A stretch of 33,111 bases of DNA, from contig PATX01000035.1 in NCBI GenBank assembly GCA_002713685.1, positions 1 through 33,111 of the forward strand. The letters are read 5' to 3'. The notes under the pieces are model-generated. The model was given only the letters and a program-made list of their open reading frames with translations. It was not told the origin of the DNA and did no database searches. Shown here piece by piece: positions 23,953 through 32,214 of this stretch. Source of the DNA: Opitutia bacterium (GTDB taxonomy: Bacteria; Verrucomicrobiota; Verrucomicrobiia; Opitutales; Seribacteraceae). Numbering within the stretch: position 1 is the stretch's first letter; the number at the start of each line of letters is the position of its first letter. Made by a program: the position numbers and the translations under genes.

Positions 23953-25453
23953 TTTTTTCTTTTAATTTTCTCCCGTCCAATCGGTAATCCCAGACTAGAT
24001 CATCCCTCCATACCTCAGTCGGCTCCATGCCCAACCTGTTATTTATTTTGGCATGAATTTCTGGTAAAATCGCAACCAAGAGTGAATTGGCCAACCGTAA
24101 CGCCTCAACCATAGTCGAAATACAAGTCTGTAAGTTCACCATGGCGCCTTCTTCGGTTGATTTTGCTAGTTTCCACGGGACTCGCTCGTCAGCATACTTA
24201 TTTATTGAACGAATAAATCCCGATAGACTTTCAAGTCCTTGACTAAACTGAAACTTTTCAAAATTTTCTAGACATACTCCATGAGTTTCCTCCCATCTTT
24301 TCATAAGATTTGCCTCTGGCTCTTCTGCTTCATGGTGCTGGGGAACAATTGAATCAAAGTAATTGGCACACATATGCAGGAGGCGACTAACTAGATTACC
24401 AAGATCATTTCCAAGATCTGCTCTGTATCTTGACTCAAATCTCTCTAGTGAAAATTCTGCATCCTGCCCCACTTTCATTTCACGCATTACAAAATAACGA
24501 AAAATATCAGCTTCATATTCTTCTATAAGCTCTAAGGGATTTACGCTTTCTCCAGTGCTCTTGGACATTTTTGCACCCGAACTTGTCCACCAGCCATGGG
24601 CTAAGATTTGTTTTGGTAATTCAATATTACAAGCCCGGAGCATGATCGGCCAGTAAATCGCATGAGGAGGTGCCAAAATATCTTTTCCGATTACATGGAG
24701 ATTTGCGGGCCAAAGTTTTAAAAAATCATCATCCCCGTAACCCGCGGCTGTTATATAATTAACCAAGGCGTCAAACCACACATAGGTAACATATTCTGGA
24801 TCAAATGGCAGGGGGATCCCCCAAGAAAGTCGTTCTTTTGGCCTGGAAATACAAAGGTCGTTGAGAGGTTCACGCAAGAATTCAACAACCTGTGTCTGTC
24901 GGTGGCTCGGCAAAATAAAATCGGGATTTTCGTCTAGAAACTGAACAAGCCATTCCTGATATTTTCCTAATTTAAAAAAGTAATTTGATTCTGTTATTTC
25001 AGAAACCTCTCCGTAAATTTCCGGCCACACACCATTTTCCTTGTCCTTTTCTTGCAAGAATTGTTCTGCCCGCGTTGAATAAAAACCAGTGTATTCAGCT
25101 TTGTAAATCTCTCCCCGTTCAAACAAATCCTGGAGTAGGCTCCTGACTACTTTTTTATGCCTGGATTCGGTCGTTCTTATATAATCATCATGAGAAATGT
25201 TAAGGCTGGCCAGCATGTCCTGAAACTCCCCTGCAATTCGGTTGCATCGATCGAGCGGTGTAACTTTTTCTTTTTCGGCTCCTTGCTGTACTTTTTGGCC
25301 ATGCTCATCAAGGCCCGTAACAAAATAAGTTTCCTCTCCCATAGCCCTACGCGTTCTTACAATAACATCTGCAAGAACTTTTTCATAAGCATGGCCTAGG
25401 TGCGGGGATCCATTTGCATAATCGATCGCCGTGGTAAGATAGAAAGTCTTCAT
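23930..25453 (-). CDS. metG: Methionyl-tRNA synthetase
   Basis: A 507-residue class I aminoacyl-tRNA synthetase. The HIGH signature appears as HLGH (18-21) and KMSKS is at 295-299. GLDEHGQKVQQ, WGIPLPFDPEYVTYVWFDAL, GKDILAPPHAIYWP and the anticodon-binding helical domain all match MetG. The knuckle region near residue 124 reads GFYSTRAEQFLQEKD, without the zinc-binding CxxC pairs of other forms. It has no C-terminal tRNA-binding (dimerisation) extension, so it is the short form. It charges initiator and elongator tRNA-Met. It is divergent from rho, with a 176-base regulatory gap between them. Confidence 0.95.
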   Translation of the reverse strand: MKTFYLTTAIDYANGSPHLGHAYEKVLADVIVRTRRAMGEETYFVTGLDEHGQKVQQGAEKEKVTPLDRCNRIAGEFQDMLASLNISHDDYIRTTESRHKKVVRSLLQDLFERGEIYKAEYTGFYSTRAEQFLQEKDKENGVWPEIYGEVSEITESNYFFKLGKYQEWLVQFLDENPDFILPSHRQTQVVEFLREPLNDLCISRPKERLSWGIPLPFDPEYVTYVWFDALVNYITAAGYGDDDFLKLWPANLHVIGKDILAPPHAIYWPIMLRACNIELPKQILAHGWWTSSGAKMSKSTGESVNPLELIEEYEADIFRYFVMREMKVGQDAEFSLERFESRYRADLGNDLGNLVSRLLHMCANYFDSIVPQHHEAEEPEANLMKRWEETHGVCLENFEKFQFSQGLESLSGFIRSINKYADERVPWKLAKSTEEGAMVNLQTCISTMVEALRLANSLLVAILPEIHAKINNRLGMEPTEVWRDDLVWDYRLDGRKLKEKIILFPRK

Positions 25454-25516
25454 CAGTAGAACATAATAATAAACAGAAAGTCTTCTAAACCAATGGTAAA
25501 TTATTATTTTACGGGG

Positions 25517-25545
25517 TTGACGTTAATAGAGCGAGTTTTTGTTAT
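25517..25545 (+). promoter_or_regulatory. Candidate promoter of rho
   Basis: TTGACG (25517-25522) resembles a strong -35 box. A TGTTAT -10 candidate lies at 25540-25545 with 17-base spacing; TTATAT at 25542-25547 is an alternative with 19-base spacing. Transcription would begin around 25552-25555, giving a leader of about 75 bases before the rho start codon. Confidence 0.45.
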
Positions 25546-25558
25546 ATATGAATTAAGT

Positions 25559-25572
25559 AATGCAATTGCATT
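25559..25572. promoter_or_regulatory. Perfect 14-base palindrome in the rho leader
   Basis: AATGCAATTGCATT reads identically on both strands. It lies just downstream of the predicted transcription start of rho, so it could be an operator site. As RNA it would form only a tight or intermolecular duplex. No regulator is known to me for this exact sequence. Confidence 0.35.
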
Positions 25573-25592
25573 CTTACTACTCATTGAACAAC

Positions 25593-25613
25593 AAGCCTGC
25601 AAAGATCAGGCTT
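25593..25613 (+). promoter_or_regulatory. Hairpin in the rho 5' leader
   Basis: AAGCCTG (25593-25599) and CAGGCTT (25607-25613) form a perfect 7-base-pair stem with a 7-base loop. The stem ends 16 bases upstream of the rho ATG, close enough to influence ribosome access. No run of U follows, so it is not an intrinsic terminator. Rho is autoregulated through its leader in E. coli, which makes a regulatory role plausible here. Confidence 0.45.
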
Positions 25614-25629
25614 TAACAACTCTCATAAA

Positions 25630-26766
25630 ATGAGCGAAGAAATTAAATCCGCTCTTGATCCGCAAAAGGTCGAGGGCTTACTAGATATTGTTGAAAACAA
25701 GGCCGGCTCCCTTCTTGATCCTAAGCGTGGAGGGAAGACCACCCCCTTGGATCCATATGTTCCGCGTGAACTGATCAGAAGATTTAAACTCAAGAAAGGC
25801 TCATTCATTGTTGCCGATGCACATCCTGACAAAAAAAGGCCAAACCATAAAGTTCAGTATGTTCACTCCGTTGATGGTTTACCCATTCATGAAAGAAAAA
25901 AGCTTTTTCGCTTCGATCAACTGACCACTATTCAACCCAAACAAAAATTAAGCCTGGAAGTACAGGATGGTCGTATGACCACTCGAGTACTCGACTTATT
26001 TTGCCCTATCGGGAAGGGGCAAAGAGCACTTATTGTTGCACCACCCCGTGCAGGAAAGACTACCATTCTTCACGATGTTGCTAAGGGAATAGAAGAGAAT
26101 CACCCGGATTGCCACCTTATGGTTATGCTCATTGATGAACGCCCGGAAGAAGTTACAGATTTTAAAAGAACAGTAGATGCAGAAATATATGCTTCCTCTA
26201 ATGATGAAGAAGTTAAAAGCCATATCAGGATTGCAGAGTTAGCAATCGAAAGAGCAAAAAGACTGGTTGAATCAAAAAGGGATGTCGTATTACTGATGGA
26301 TTCTATTACCAGGCTCTCACGGGCTTACAATGCAAATTCAGGAAAAAGTGGTAGGACGATGACAGGAGGACTGGATGTTCGGGCACTCGAAAAACCCAGA
26401 CAAATCTTTTCAGCCGCTAGGAATTCGGAGGAGGGTGGCTCGTTAACTATTGTTGCAACTGCCCTAATTGAGACAGGCTCCAAAATGGATGAACTTATTT
26501 TTCAGGAATTTAAAGGAACAGGAAATAGTGAAGTAATTCTTGATCGAAAAGTAGCTGAATTACGGCTATGGCCCGCAATCAATCTGGCATCATCGGGCAC
26601 AAGAAAAGAAGAAGATCTGGTATCTGCCGATATTCTTGAAAAAACTTCATTTTTACGAAGGGCTATGTCTCCGATGAAAACGGTTGATGCAGCTGAAACT
26701 CTTCTCGAAAGGTTAGCCAAAACTTCCCGTAATCAAGAATTTCTAGATCTCATAAAAGTCTCATAA
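25630..26766 (+). CDS. rho: Transcription termination factor Rho, short form
   Basis: A 378-residue Rho. The motor is complete: P-loop APPRAGKTT (138-146), [14 protein letters not shown], Walker [17 protein letters not shown], the [21 protein letters not shown]-loop region and the [21 protein letters not shown]-loop region. The primary RNA-binding domain is reduced: [21 protein letters not shown] replaces the usual segment with a GFGFLR-type RNA-contact motif. The helical N-terminal bundle, about 45 residues, is absent (E. coli Rho has 419). An in-frame stop at 25585-25587 shows that the missing part is not simply read from further upstream. The leader contains two dyad elements. Confidence 0.93.
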   Translation: MSEEIKSALDPQKVEGLLDIVENKAGSLLDPKRGGKTTPLDPYVPRELIRRFKLKKGSFIVADAHPDKKRPNHKVQYVHSVDGLPIHERKKLFRFDQLTTIQPKQKLSLEVQDGRMTTRVLDLFCPIGKGQRALIVAPPRAGKTTILHDVAKGIEENHPDCHLMVMLIDERPEEVTDFKRTVDAEIYASSNDEEVKSHIRIAELAIERAKRLVESKRDVVLLMDSITRLSRAYNANSGKSGRTMTGGLDVRALEKPRQIFSAARNSEEGGSLTIVATALIETGSKMDELIFQEFKGTGNSEVILDRKVAELRLWPAINLASSGTRKEEDLVSADILEKTSFLRRAMSPMKTVDAAETLLERLAKTSRNQEFLDLIKVS

Positions 26767-26848
26767 CTCGTTGACAAACCCATGTTTTAAAGGCACAACA
26801 GATCTTTTGCTTTAATTTTATTCCCGACACTCTTTTCATTCTGCATTA

Positions 26849-28609
26849 ATGCATAATTTCTCCGAGCAATGCCTTGATCTAGCAAGATCTTTACTAAGCA
26901 ATAATCTTCATCATATCAATGAAGACGGAAGCGTAACTCCAGCACCTGATGAAAAATCACGGGTGGATGAGCCTGGCCATGCTGCTCTTGCTATCGGTGA
27001 ATACTTTCGAGCTTCTGGAGATGTAGAGCTTGAAGGATACGACTTATTTGATTTGTCCGCACGCTGTGTCACTCAACAAGCTTTCACAGATGAGGCTTCC
27101 GAGAATGGTTTGGCCTATGCCGCTTTGGGGCTCCTTTCATTTGGTGCTTCTAAAGAGCGAAATTTGGTTTGGGAAAGATTGCAGGAGCCAACTCGTGAAC
27201 AATTAGATGCATGCTTGATGGCTCGCTCGGACCATAAAGATCATTTCCAAGCTTTCAATATCGCCAAATCAGTTGCTAGATTTAGTTTCGGATTAACCAA
27301 AAAAGACGACACTGGAAAAGTCATTGATCGTTTTGTCGAAAGAATTGAGTCGAATAGTTCCGCTGGATATTGCAATGACAGACCCGAAGATACTTGTGGC
27401 GTTTTCGATTTGTATGGTCCCCTTTCATTCATCTTTATTAGGCAAGCCCTACAATTGCATGCAAATGTCCATTTAAAGGATAGAAAATTGCCCAAGCTTA
27501 GAACTTTTTCTGAAAAATACCTACGAATGATTCCCGATATGACCCGACAGGACGGGCTGGGGTGGAATTATGGAAGATCGGTTGGTGCATATGGTCAGTT
27601 GCACCCGATCAGCATGATTCTTCAATCCATGAGAGATCAATGGATCTCTCCCGAAAAAACACCGCTTTACCTAGATACGCTCAGAAGATTGTTTCAGTAC
27701 TTTTTCGTTACTTATTTGGATCAAGAAAAAGGTGATTTGGTCATTCGCGATTCAGACCGCAACACCACCCCAAACCACACGACCAGAATGGCAAATTTTG
27801 ATGCCGCGCGTTATCTATGCCAATGGTCTAGGCTCGCTAAAGTGATTGGAGGAACCTTGGCTGTACCCCCACCGAATAAATCAAAAGTAGCAGGCCGTTT
27901 CGTTGTTTTCGATAAATCACACAGAAAAGAGCATGGGTTATTTTTGTATAGGGATGAAAATAATGGATTACAATTCCAACTCCCCTTAATTGGCCCGGGT
28001 AAAGAAATTACCAGTGACAACTTGGCTTTTCCTCATTGCCCAGGAATATTTGATTGGCCAGTCAACCAATATCTACCCGTCATGCTGCCCGAATTGACTT
28101 TTGGAAACAGCGTGGTTGTGCCTTCCTCCTATGGTAAGAATTGTGTTACAGGCATTGGTTTAAAGAAATCGTTTTATTTACGTTTTGATCAACCAGACCT
28201 AATCCAAACAAATGGAGATTTCGCTCACGGGCTTGGAAGTTGCCAGGTTCAATGGACCTTTGCTGATGGTAAGATAACCTCTGAATTTTCCTTTAAAGTT
28301 AAGAATCAAGCTACCCTCGACAAAATGCGCTTAGCCCTTGTAATCGGCTCACCGCACTCAATGTATCGGATGGGAACAACCTTAAGGCAGGGATCAGAAG
28401 GCTTACGGGCAAATGTTGAGCATGATGATTTTCAGGCCAAATGGAGTTCTTTTGAAACAGTGACAGACAACGATGAGTTCAGAGGTTATGCAGGCAATAC
28501 TCATTATATTCAATACTTGGTCAGGGATCACCCTTTAGTTATGCGGCCGGGTCAACAATACAAACTGATTGTTTCCTACGAGCCGGATATTGCTTTTGCT
28601 GACGAATAA
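26849..28609 (+). CDS. Uncharacterised protein, possible polysaccharide-lyase-like fold
   Basis: A 586-residue protein with no signal peptide or membrane helix. Its first 340 residues look all-helical, with aromatic and His/Arg/Tyr-rich blocks: [40 protein letters not shown] and [14 protein letters not shown]. The last 230 residues look beta-rich ([34 protein letters not shown]). A helical toroid followed by a beta-sandwich is the layout of heparinase- and alginate-lyase-like enzymes, and the GRS-x-GAYG element is reminiscent of them. I cannot identify a specific family. It stands alone between rho and hisF, with 82 bases upstream that hold a TTGACA but no clear -10 box. Confidence 0.6.
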   Translation: MHNFSEQCLDLARSLLSNNLHHINEDGSVTPAPDEKSRVDEPGHAALAIGEYFRASGDVELEGYDLFDLSARCVTQQAFTDEASENGLAYAALGLLSFGASKERNLVWERLQEPTREQLDACLMARSDHKDHFQAFNIAKSVARFSFGLTKKDDTGKVIDRFVERIESNSSAGYCNDRPEDTCGVFDLYGPLSFIFIRQALQLHANVHLKDRKLPKLRTFSEKYLRMIPDMTRQDGLGWNYGRSVGAYGQLHPISMILQSMRDQWISPEKTPLYLDTLRRLFQYFFVTYLDQEKGDLVIRDSDRNTTPNHTTRMANFDAARYLCQWSRLAKVIGGTLAVPPPNKSKVAGRFVVFDKSHRKEHGLFLYRDENNGLQFQLPLIGPGKEITSDNLAFPHCPGIFDWPVNQYLPVMLPELTFGNSVVVPSSYGKNCVTGIGLKKSFYLRFDQPDLIQTNGDFAHGLGSCQVQWTFADGKITSEFSFKVKNQATLDKMRLALVIGSPHSMYRMGTTLRQGSEGLRANVEHDDFQAKWSSFETVTDNDEFRGYAGNTHYIQYLVRDHPLVMRPGQQYKLIVSYEPDIAFADE

Positions 28610-28620
28610 ATTTTCAATTT

Positions 28621-28636
28621 ATTTTCGCCCGAAAAT
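28621..28636. repeat. Inverted repeat upstream of hisF
   Basis: ATTTTCG (28621-28627) and CGAAAAT (28630-28636) are perfect arms around a CC centre. The element lies 11 bases after the preceding stop codon and 17 bases before the hisF ATG. It could be a small operator or a weak hairpin. There is no following T tract and the stem is AT-rich, so a terminator is unlikely. Confidence 0.3.
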
Positions 28637-28653
28637 CCGATTCTAAGAACAAA

Positions 28654-29415
28654 ATGCTCTCCGCGCGTGTAATTCCTTGCTTAGATGTGGATGCGGGTAG
28701 AGTAGTGAAAGGTATTCGCTTTAAGGAATTAAAAGATGCGGGTAATCCAGTTGAAGTTGCCAAGGCATATCAAGAGCAAGGTGCCGATGAATTGGTTTTT
28801 CTAGATATCACGGCTTCAAGCGACGAAAGACAAACAATGCGGGAAGTTGTAGAACAGACAGTTGAGTCATGCTTTATGCCTGTAACCGTAGGTGGAGGAA
28901 TACGTGAACTCCGTGACATCAGAGATATGCTTTTATGCGGTGCGGATAAAATAAGTTTAAATACAGCAGTAATACTAAATCCTGAACTCATAAACCAAGC
29001 CTCCATGCAATTCGGAAATCAGTGTATCGTCGTGGCCATTGATGCGAAGTGGGACAAGGAAAAAAATGCTTGGTTTGTCTATACCCACGGAGGAAGAAAA
29101 CCAACTAATTTAAATGCGATATCATGGGCAAAAGAAGTTGTTCAGCGAGGAGCCGGGGAAATATTACTCACAAGTATGGACCGGGACGGGACCAAAGACG
29201 GGTATGACATTGCCTTAACTAGACAAATTAGTGACGCCGTTGAAGTACCAGTTATTGCCTCCGGCGGTGTAGGAAACCCTCAACATATGGTCGAGGGTAT
29301 ATTATCGGGACAAGCAAGTGCTGCTCTAGCCGCAAGTATTTTTCATTTTGGAGAGTTTTCTATCCAGCAGACAAAGCAAGCCATGAGAGATGCCGGCGTT
29401 CCTGTAAGGCTGTAG
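28654..29415 (+). CDS. hisF: Imidazole glycerol phosphate synthase, cyclase subunit
   Basis: A 253-residue TIM-barrel enzyme of normal length. The N-terminus [18 protein letters not shown] contains the catalytic aspartate (Asp11). [26 protein letters not shown] with the second catalytic aspartate, [13 protein letters not shown] and PVIASGGVG are in the right order. With HisH it makes imidazole glycerol phosphate and AICAR, linking histidine and purine synthesis. hisH and hisA are not in the window. The gene ends 7 bases from the convergent thioredoxin-like gene. Confidence 0.95.
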   Translation: MLSARVIPCLDVDAGRVVKGIRFKELKDAGNPVEVAKAYQEQGADELVFLDITASSDERQTMREVVEQTVESCFMPVTVGGGIRELRDIRDMLLCGADKISLNTAVILNPELINQASMQFGNQCIVVAIDAKWDKEKNAWFVYTHGGRKPTNLNAISWAKEVVQRGAGEILLTSMDRDGTKDGYDIALTRQISDAVEVPVIASGGVGNPQHMVEGILSGQASAALAASIFHFGEFSIQQTKQAMRDAGVPVRL

Positions 29416-29422
29416 ATAAATT

Positions 29423-29956
29423 CTATTTGTTCTTCCACTCTTCCATCGCCTGATCTCCCATTTTCAAAAGATCAGATTTTCCGTGCTTGGTAATTATATT
29501 TCCATCCTGATCAAGAATTACTAGGTATGGAATCGATTTAACCTCACAAAATCTACTAGTGAATTTCGCCTCCGTTGACTGATTTTGCATGGCATACCAT
29601 GGCATCGAATATTTTTTCATGTAATTTGCCTGAGCTTTACTACTCCCATCACCCCCTATTAGAATAACCTCAAAGTCATCTGAAAATTTGTTTCTAAACT
29701 CAACCAGTTTGGGAGTAAACTTACGACAAGGACCGCACCAGCTTGCTGAAAAATAAAGTCCGATATATTTTTGATTCAAGGAGTCCGATGATAAAAAGTT
29801 ACCTGAGACATCAAGTAACTTTTCTGGAATGAGCATTTCATCCCTGGGAAAAGTACTTTTGTCAGAATCATTTTCATCTTTGGAATGGAGTGTAGCCCCA
29901 AGGAAAAAGACCAAAAGAGAGGCTAAAGCAGGCTGGAAATTGGCTTTATATTTCAT
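29423..29956 (-). CDS. Exported thioredoxin-like (nucleoredoxin/TlpA-type) protein
   Basis: A 177-residue protein with a short hydrophobic N-terminal segment (residues 8-22) that acts as a signal peptide or anchor. The thioredoxin-like domain has the active site SASWCGPCRKFTP (Cys74, Cys77) and the cis-proline region KSIPYLVILDQDG. The extra helix insertion (ANYMKKYSMPWYAM) is typical of the nucleoredoxin/tryparedoxin-like branch. It probably handles disulfides outside the cytoplasm. No cytochrome-maturation genes are adjacent, so its partner is unknown. It is the first gene after the glycosyltransferases on this strand, 36 bases downstream. Confidence 0.85.
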   Translation of the reverse strand: MKYKANFQPALASLLVFFLGATLHSKDENDSDKSTFPRDEMLIPEKLLDVSGNFLSSDSLNQKYIGLYFSASWCGPCRKFTPKLVEFRNKFSDDFEVILIGGDGSSKAQANYMKKYSMPWYAMQNQSTEAKFTSRFCEVKSIPYLVILDQDGNIITKHGKSDLLKMGDQAMEEWKNK

Positions 29957-29992
29957 AATTTATCTTATTAAAAATCGTACCTGCCTCCAAGT

Positions 29993-31138
29993 TTATATCA
30001 CAGATAGTTTATAATTATTTTGAATAATTTCATTGAAATCATTCAGGTATCCAAGAGCGACTTTTTCCAAGGAATAATCTTTAGATCGAACCCATGCCGC
30101 CCTTGAAAGTTCAGTGAATTCATTCTCATTTAATTGAAGAACATGGGTCAGGGTATTGGCTAATCCACACATTTTATCTCCTGCTGTCTTCTTAAATATA
30201 AAACCCTCAACCTCCTGATTAATAAAATCTTTAAAGCATCCAAGTGAAGAGACAACTGGAACACAGCCACAACTCATAGCCTCCAAGACTGATAGGCCAA
30301 ATGTCTCACCTCTTTTCGCCATCGAAGGATAAACAAAGTAGCTAGCCCGCATCATTACCTCTTTAAGTTTACTTCGATTGAAAATAGGTTCACTTAATTC
30401 AATCTGATTGCTTCCTTGCTTAATTGTTTGGACTAATTTTTCTTTAAAAGAATTTCCTCCTCCTCCCTCCCCTTCTCGCCATGGACCTACTAATCGAAGG
30501 TTCCAGCCAGCAGCGATTTTTTTGGGTAATCGGTTCCATGTTTCACACAAGGATAAAACCCCTTTCTCCGGATGAATTCTTCCAGCATACAGAACCGTTT
30601 TTTCCTTTTCTTCAAAGCCCACTTTGGCTGGTATAGGCCATGGTAAGGGGTAAGGTAATGTTTTAATTTTGGAAGCTAAGGAAGGTGCCTGTTTAAGACA
30701 GATATCTTCAATTGCATTGCTGGGCACTTGTAAACGAAATGCCTTCTTGTACAACCTTAATTGTCCCTTGGGATACCTGCCCACATGGACATATTGTTTA
30801 CCGAAAGCTTCTCTTGGAAGAACAAGAGGGGCCCAGAAAGCATGGGTTACCAAAATGTCTGCGGGAGGCATTACCTTTCTAGCTCTTAAGACATATGGTA
30901 ATTCGAGAACCTTCAGGAACCCCGGGTTTTTTACCGCCCTTGACCCCCTAATTCTTAGATGATTTACACCAGCGATGGTTTCAGTATTCTTTAGGCCTTT
31001 GTGCATGCAGGAGATATGCGTTACCTCATGTCCATGTTTCGCAAACTCTTGACCTAAAAGAAACCAGACAGATTCGATGGCACCACCTTTAATTGGAGGA
31101 ACGGGAAGAAATGCACCCTGTAAAATATTGATCTTCAC
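29993..31138 (-). CDS. GT4-type glycosyltransferase (first)
   Basis: A 381-residue GT-B enzyme of glycosyltransferase family 4. The N-terminal domain contains the GGAIESVWFLLGQEFAKHGH acceptor-side loop. The C-terminal domain contains VLYAGRIHPEKGV and the nucleotide-sugar motif GETFGLSVLEAMSCGCVPVV with the paired glutamates. A GWNLRLVGPWREGEGGGG loop is unusually glycine-rich. The start is GTG at 31138. It lies 14 bases after the next glycosyltransferase on the same strand, so both belong to one unit. Donor and acceptor sugars cannot be predicted; a surface polysaccharide is the likeliest product. Confidence 0.85.
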   Translation of the reverse strand: MKINILQGAFLPVPPIKGGAIESVWFLLGQEFAKHGHEVTHISCMHKGLKNTETIAGVNHLRIRGSRAVKNPGFLKVLELPYVLRARKVMPPADILVTHAFWAPLVLPREAFGKQYVHVGRYPKGQLRLYKKAFRLQVPSNAIEDICLKQAPSLASKIKTLPYPLPWPIPAKVGFEEKEKTVLYAGRIHPEKGVLSLCETWNRLPKKIAAGWNLRLVGPWREGEGGGGNSFKEKLVQTIKQGSNQIELSEPIFNRSKLKEVMMRASYFVYPSMAKRGETFGLSVLEAMSCGCVPVVSSLGCFKDFINQEVEGFIFKKTAGDKMCGLANTLTHVLQLNENEFTELSRAAWVRSKDYSLEKVALGYLNDFNEIIQNNYKLSVI

Positions 31139-31152
31139 ATGTAATCAAAGCC

Positions 31153-32193
31153 TCATCGCTTATTTGCAATATCGATAATTTTTTCCGCAGTACTGTAAAT
31201 ATGAAGCTTTTCTTTAAAACAATTAATTGCATGCAGTTTCTTGGATTGTACATTTCCAGAAATCCACTTTTTAATTAAATTATCTACACCATCCTGGTTG
31301 TCATTATCCACAAAACCAGCATCGTACTGTAAGATTTCGCGATACAAGTTTACTTTATTTGTAATTAAAACAGGTGTACCCACCGAACATGCTTCGGCCA
31401 CGACCATTCCATAATTTTCCTGGTGGGAAGGTAAGATCATTGCATCGGCAGATCTCAAAGCTCCCCATTTTAAATCCCCTTCAAGCATTCCAGTCCATAG
31501 CACACCAGAAGAGGAATTATATGTTCTGACTAATTTTTGTGTATATCCACATTGATCATTGATCGGGCCTGCGATAGTTAAAACATGCTCTGATTTTGCC
31601 TGTTTCACAAAAGAAGTTAAGAGTAAATCCAGTCCTTTTTTAGGGTGTATCCTGCCCATATACAAAAGAAGTTTTTTCCCTTTGATAGTGGTGAATTTTT
31701 TCTTAAACAAGGCTTTTTGTTTTACTTCACCTATGGGCGGTTCTTGAACTCCAAGACCAGTAACTATTTTCCTGCAATCAAAAGGCCAAAATGTTTTTTG
31801 AGCTAAGCTCATCTCCTCTTCGGTAGTAAAACAAACTGCAGAAGCATTCTTCATGATACTGGATTGCTTCCAGAGCCAGTATATTTGTTTCTTTAAATGT
31901 TTCAGCGGGTAGTTTTCCTTAAACCAAGGATCCAGCATCCCATGAGGAAAAACTATATATGGAACATCGTATTTTTTTTTAAGCCTAAGGGCACTTCTAC
32001 CAGGCCATTGCCATAAGCCATGAGCGATAACCAAGTTATTTCCAAGCAATGGATTAAGTTGTTTTGAAGACGGTTTATCAAATATTAAATTCTCTACTTT
32101 TTTAGTGTTGAAGGCGTCACTTAAATCGCAAACTGCCTTGGCGACTCCTCCCGTTCGAAGGTCAAGAGAATGAGTCAATTGGACTATGCTCAA
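31153..32193 (-). CDS. GT4-type glycosyltransferase (second)
   Basis: A 346-residue GT4 enzyme. The N-terminus has SLDLRTGGVAKAVCDLSDAF, and the block IVFPHGMLDPWFKENYPLKH is characteristic of exopolysaccharide glycosyltransferases. The C-terminal domain has LLYMGRIHPKKGLDLLL and the donor motif HQENYGMVVAEACSVGTPVL. The start is a TTG (or the ATT just before it) because no ATG is near; no ribosome site is evident. The gene begins 21 bases after the upstream tryptophan-rich protein gene. Together with the next glycosyltransferase it suggests a polysaccharide locus continuing outside the window. Confidence 0.85.
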   Translation of the reverse strand: MSIVQLTHSLDLRTGGVAKAVCDLSDAFNTKKVENLIFDKPSSKQLNPLLGNNLVIAHGLWQWPGRSALRLKKKYDVPYIVFPHGMLDPWFKENYPLKHLKKQIYWLWKQSSIMKNASAVCFTTEEEMSLAQKTFWPFDCRKIVTGLGVQEPPIGEVKQKALFKKKFTTIKGKKLLLYMGRIHPKKGLDLLLTSFVKQAKSEHVLTIAGPINDQCGYTQKLVRTYNSSSGVLWTGMLEGDLKWGALRSADAMILPSHQENYGMVVAEACSVGTPVLITNKVNLYREILQYDAGFVDNDNQDGVDNLIKKWISGNVQSKKLHAINCFKEKLHIYSTAEKIIDIANKR

Positions 32194-32214
32194 AATGTTG
32201 AAAAAGTTACAGAA

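Noticed and set aside
26771-26776. TTGACA upstream of the 586-residue protein gene as a promoter
   Set aside because: No acceptable -10 box lies 16-18 bases downstream; transcription may continue from rho.
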